Positions 7,309 through 10,008 of a stretch of 10,008 nt of DNA are shown here, one piece after another. A model generated the notes under the pieces. That model was not told the origin of the DNA and did no database searches. It saw nothing but the letters and a program-made list of their open reading frames with translations. The translations under genes and the position numbers were made by a program. The DNA is from JACPLA01 sp035291905 (GTDB taxonomy: Bacteria; Bacteroidota; Ignavibacteria; UBA10030), in the NCBI GenBank assembly GCA_035291905.1, contig DATDRF010000053.1, positions 1 to 10,008 on the forward strand, given 5' to 3'. The number at the start of each line of letters is the position of its first letter. The stretch's first letter is position 1.

Positions 7309-7323
7309 AAGAGGTTTACCATC
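7309..7323 (+). promoter_or_regulatory. Ribosome binding site pointing at a non-canonical ATC start for RNase R
   Basis: AAGAGG at 7309-7314 is followed by TTTACC and then ATC at 7321. No ATG, GTG or TTG in the RNase R frame lies within the usual spacing of this site. The nearest in-frame canonical codons are TTG at 7189 and 7216, deep inside tamB, and ATG at 7375, inside the N-terminal helix-turn-helix. The site therefore supports initiation at ATC, or a base error in the assembly. Confidence 0.55.
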
Positions 7324-9510
7324 GATCAGATCAAGAACAAGATAGTTGCGTTCCTTGCCCGATATCCGAATCAAATGTTCAAGCAGGCCGAACTGGCACG
7401 ACGTTTGTCCCTCCACACTGTGCATGAACGGGAAAGCCTCGCCCTGGCCCTTCAGGAGCTCGAAACGGCGAATGGAATCAAACGGGCAAAGCGGGGAAAT
7501 TTCGGCCATCTCGAAATCCCCCAACACGTCCAGGGGAAGCTTCAGGTAACAAAACAGGGGCTTGGGTTCGTCGCTGTTGACGGACTTGAGGAAGAGGTAT
7601 TCATCCCGCCCGGCTCTCTTGGTACCGCCGCACATGGCGATACCGTCGAGGTCTCCCTGTTTGCCCAGGGGCTCAAGCAGAAGGAAAGCGGCAAACGGCG
7701 CGAGGGAGAAATCGTACGGATTGTCCAACGAGGGCGCGAAAGCATCGTCGGAACTCTCGAGCACCGGCGCAGCGCATTTGTCGTTGTCCCGGATGACCGG
7801 AAGCTCCCGTTCGAAGTGCTTGTCGATCAGGCCGATCTCAAAGGTGCCAAGCCCGGAGACAAGGTCGTCATTCGTGTGGATGACTGGGGGACGAGCCGGT
7901 TGAGCCCTGAAGGCAACATCGTTGAAGTGCTTGGCAAGGCAGGTGAGGCCGCAGCGGAATTACTCTCTGTTGCCCGCGAATTCCAACTCCCCCTTTCGTT
8001 TCCCCGAGAGATCCTGGACGCTGCGGACGCAATTCCGGGAACCATCCCGGAGAGTGAGATCAGCCGAAGGCTGGATTTTCGGAAAGACGTGTGTTTCACC
8101 ATCGATCCGGAAGACGCGAAGGATTTCGACGACGCCGTGTCGCTTGGGAAACTCCCCGACGGCAACTTTCGGCTGGGTGTTCACATTGCAGACGTTTCGT
8201 ACTATGTGCGGGAAGGAGAACTGATTGACCGCGAGGCTTTGAAGCGAGGGACGAGCACCTATTTCCCCGGGATGGTCATTCCCATGCTCCCGGAGCGGCT
8301 CTCAAACGATCTGTGCAGCCTGCGGCCGGACGAGGACCGGCTCACATTCTCGGTCTTCATGACCGTGACGCCGCAGGGTCGCGTCACAGATCATGATATT
8401 CGTGAATCGGTCATCAGAAGTGCCCGGCGCTTCACGTACGAAGAGGTTGAATCCCTGATCACGGGAACTCCAGAAAGCGGTTCCGACGCGTCCCATGTCG
8501 AATCGCTTCGTTCCATGCATGCTCTCAGCAAGATCCTCACCAAGAAGAGGATGCACGAGGGAAGCATCGATTTTGAATCGGCCGAAGCGAAGTTCCGTTT
8601 CGACGAAAAGGGGATGCCGACAGAGATCATCAAGAAAGCGCGGCTGGACAGCCATCGTCTGGTCGAGGAATTCATGCTACTGGCAAATCAGGCAGTGGCG
8701 ACTCATGTCGGGTTCGCCCGCAAGGAGGAGAATCTGAAACCGTTCCTCTATCGCGTGCATGACAGCCCGGACCCGGACCGCATTCGGGAGCTTGCTGGAT
8801 TTGTGGCACAATTTGGCTTCAAACTCGCACTTGACGGCGGCGTGACCTCCAAAGCTCTTCAGAGGCTTCTGGACCAGGTGCGCGGATCGGAAGTCGAGAA
8901 CGTCATCAACGAGGTGGCGCTGCGTTCGATGGCAAAGGCCGTCTATTCCGAGAGGAACATAGGGCATTACGGGCTCGGATTTGACTACTATTCGCATTTC
9001 ACGTCGCCCATTCGGCGATATCCCGACCTCGTGGTCCATCGCCTCCTCAAGGAATACAGCCGCGTGATCTCTGAAGGGCGCCGGCGGGAGCTGGTCGAGC
9101 GATTACCCTCTCTTGCGAAACACACTTCTGCCATGGAGCGCGTTGCGATGGAGGCTGAGCGTGCGGGAGTGAAGGTCATGCAGCTCGAATACATGAAGCG
9201 TCATCTCGGCGATGAATTTGCCGGCATTGTCTCGGGAGTGACGCGGTACGGGTTGTTCGTTGAAATCAATGATCTGCTTGTTGAGGGGATGATCCACGTC
9301 AGAGATCTTGAAGATGATTTCTATGGATACGACGAAAAGAAATATGCCCTCATCGGGCGACGAACGGGCAAGCAGTACCGTCTCGGAGATGCCGTTCATC
9401 TCAAGGTGATTCGCGTCAATCCCGAAGAACGGGAAATTGATTTTGCACTCATCGAAAAGCCCGGAGAAACGCCAAAAAGGATTCACCACGGGAGGAAGAG
9501 AAGGAACTAA
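7321..9510 (+). CDS. rnr: Ribonuclease R (3'-5' exoribonuclease, RNB family)
   Basis: RNase R degrades structured RNA from the 3' end, acting in mRNA turnover and in rRNA and tmRNA-linked quality control in the cytoplasm. With the start placed at 7321 it has 729 residues. Domains in order are: N-terminal winged-helix (about 1-65, KQAELARRLSL), first cold-shock domain (about 72-113, KQGLGFVAVDG), second (about 140-205), RNB catalytic domain (about 244-575), S1 domain (about 629-712, IVSGVTRYGLFVEI) and a short basic tail ending HHGRKRRN. The catalytic Asp cluster TIDPEDAKDFDDAV is intact (Asp262, 268, 270, 271), matching E. coli Asp272, 278, 280, 281. HFTSPIRRYPDL (559-570) carries the conserved arginines. 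The winged helix and basic tail favour RNase R over RNase II. The start is unusual: see the separate ATC entry. The gene begins 40 bases after tamB and probably shares its transcript. The family is certain; the first codon is not. Confidence 0.93.
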   Translation: MDQIKNKIVAFLARYPNQMFKQAELARRLSLHTVHERESLALALQELETANGIKRAKRGNFGHLEIPQHVQGKLQVTKQGLGFVAVDGLEEEVFIPPGSLGTAAHGDTVEVSLFAQGLKQKESGKRREGEIVRIVQRGRESIVGTLEHRRSAFVVVPDDRKLPFEVLVDQADLKGAKPGDKVVIRVDDWGTSRLSPEGNIVEVLGKAGEAAAELLSVAREFQLPLSFPREILDAADAIPGTIPESEISRRLDFRKDVCFTIDPEDAKDFDDAVSLGKLPDGNFRLGVHIADVSYYVREGELIDREALKRGTSTYFPGMVIPMLPERLSNDLCSLRPDEDRLTFSVFMTVTPQGRVTDHDIRESVIRSARRFTYEEVESLITGTPESGSDASHVESLRSMHALSKILTKKRMHEGSIDFESAEAKFRFDEKGMPTEIIKKARLDSHRLVEEFMLLANQAVATHVGFARKEENLKPFLYRVHDSPDPDRIRELAGFVAQFGFKLALDGGVTSKALQRLLDQVRGSEVENVINEVALRSMAKAVYSERNIGHYGLGFDYYSHFTSPIRRYPDLVVHRLLKEYSRVISEGRRRELVERLPSLAKHTSAMERVAMEAERAGVKVMQLEYMKRHLGDEFAGIVSGVTRYGLFVEINDLLVEGMIHVRDLEDDFYGYDEKKYALIGRRTGKQYRLGDAVHLKVIRVNPEEREIDFALIEKPGETPKRIHHGRKRRN

Positions 9511-9599
9511 GAGAGTGCAGGTTCGGTTCTGATGAATGAAGCCGGTTTGCATTTTCCTGTGATTTTGGCTACTCTTTTTCAGGAGGATTGAGGAGCATT
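9511..9599 (+). other. Intergenic gap between rnr and the exported protein gene
   Basis: This 89-base gap holds no convincing terminator: only a 4-base AGCC/GGCT pair with a long loop before a T-rich run. TGATTTTG at 9560-9567 is one base from the Bacteroidota -7 consensus, but no TTG sits at the right distance upstream. AGGAGG (9581-9586) and AGGAG (9591-9595) precede the next ATG; the second, 4 bases from the start, or the first, 13 bases away, would serve as the ribosome site. Confidence 0.3.
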
Positions 9600-10008
9600 A
9601 TGAAACGACTTGTGTTGTTCGCCGCGATCGCCGCACTGACTTCCGGTTCGCTCTATTCCCAGAATTCCGGCTTCGGCAAGAACAAAGTGCAGTACAAGAA
9701 GTTCGAATGGCAGTTTGTCCAGACAAGCCACTTTGACGTCTATTATTCCCAAAACGGCTATGACCTGGCAACGTTCACTGCCGATGCAGCTGAGGATGCG
9801 TATGACTCAATACGAAAGATTCTCCGCTATGAGATCACCAACCGAATCTCCATTGTCGTGCACAACTCTCACAACGATTTTCAACAAACGAATGTCATTG
9901 GGGAATACATGGAAGAAGGAATTGGCGGAGTTACTGAACTGTTCAAGAACCGCATTGTCATTCCGTTCGAGGGGAGCTACCAGCAACTCCGGCATGTGAT
10001 TCATCACG
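9600..10008 (+). CDS. Exported peptidase-MA-like protein, 5' part (runs off the right edge)
   Basis: The first 136 residues of a secreted protein are visible. The N-terminus (MKRLVLFAAIAALTSGSLYS) is a typical Sec signal peptide, probably cut after Ser20 before Gln21. The mature part opens with FEWQFVQTSHFDVYYSQNG (about 35-53), then a helix-rich segment and the strand RISIVVHNS (82-90). This resembles the peptidase-MA-like proteins common in Bacteroidota and Ignavibacteria, often followed by a TolB-like beta-propeller. The last residues are RHVIHH plus the first base (G) of the next codon, consistent with a HHE(x)xH zinc motif cut by the window edge. The ATG at 9600 is supported by the signal peptide and by AGGAG at 9591-9595. 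The catalytic motif and propeller are not visible, so the function is provisional. It may be co-transcribed with rnr. Confidence 0.75.
   Translation, partial: MKRLVLFAAIAALTSGSLYSQNSGFGKNKVQYKKFEWQFVQTSHFDVYYSQNGYDLATFTADAAEDAYDSIRKILRYEITNRISIVVHNSHNDFQQTNVIGEYMEEGIGGVTELFKNRIVIPFEGSYQQLRHVIHH

Noticed and set aside
7189..7320. RNase R starting at TTG 7189 or 7216 inside tamB
   Set aside because: The added residues (Ser, Pro and Cys rich) are tamB codons read in another frame and do not look like an RNase R N-terminus; the ribosome site at 7309 points to 7321.
6900..7322. A 140-codon minus-strand open frame across the tamB 3' end
   Set aside because: It is a shadow of the TamB C-terminal domain with no domain or ribosome site of its own.

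Overview
The window looks like ordinary chromosome from a Gram-negative bacterium of mid-50s GC (judged by eye). It carries LPS-core heptose genes, a TamB-type outer-membrane assembly protein and a D-Ala-D-Ala ligase, so the cell has an outer membrane and peptidoglycan. A promoter upstream of the heptose kinase matches the Bacteroidota -33/-7 pattern (TTG, 20 nt, TATATTTG). Unlike most Bacteroidetes genes, several genes here have clear Shine-Dalgarno sequences. Together with the peptidase-MA-like secreted protein at the right end, this points to the Bacteroidota/Chlorobiota side of the FCB group, perhaps an Ignavibacteria-like lineage. This placement is inference, not proof.

Layout. On the minus strand, reading leftward from about 1050, a class II (fuculose-phosphate-type) aldolase is followed after a short gap by the start of ddl, which runs off the left edge. 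A divergent intergenic region (1051-1194) holds candidate promoters for both directions. On the plus strand follow heptose-7-phosphate kinase (hldA type, 1195-2205), heptose-1-phosphate adenylyltransferase (hldC type, 2198-2677, overlapping the kinase by 8 bases), a 1521-residue TamB-family protein (2715-7280) and ribonuclease R (about 7321-9510). After an 89-base gap comes the 5' part of an exported protein with a peptidase-MA-like beginning (9600 to the right edge). No gene-free stretch exceeds 300 bases. I see no tRNA, rRNA, CRISPR, insertion sequence or prophage signal.

How the genes work together. The kinase and adenylyltransferase catalyse two steps of ADP-heptose synthesis for the LPS inner core. 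TamB acts in outer-membrane biogenesis, so the plus-strand cluster is mainly about the cell envelope. RNase R is a general 3'-5' exoribonuclease that appears to share the transcript. The minus-strand pair joins a sugar-phosphate aldolase with a peptidoglycan enzyme.

The two most unusual points are these. The aldolase has a C-terminal linker plus an amphipathic helix that looks like a bacterial-microcompartment encapsulation peptide. RNase R has no canonical start codon at the expected place: a good Shine-Dalgarno sits six bases before an ATC codon, exactly where the protein family should begin.
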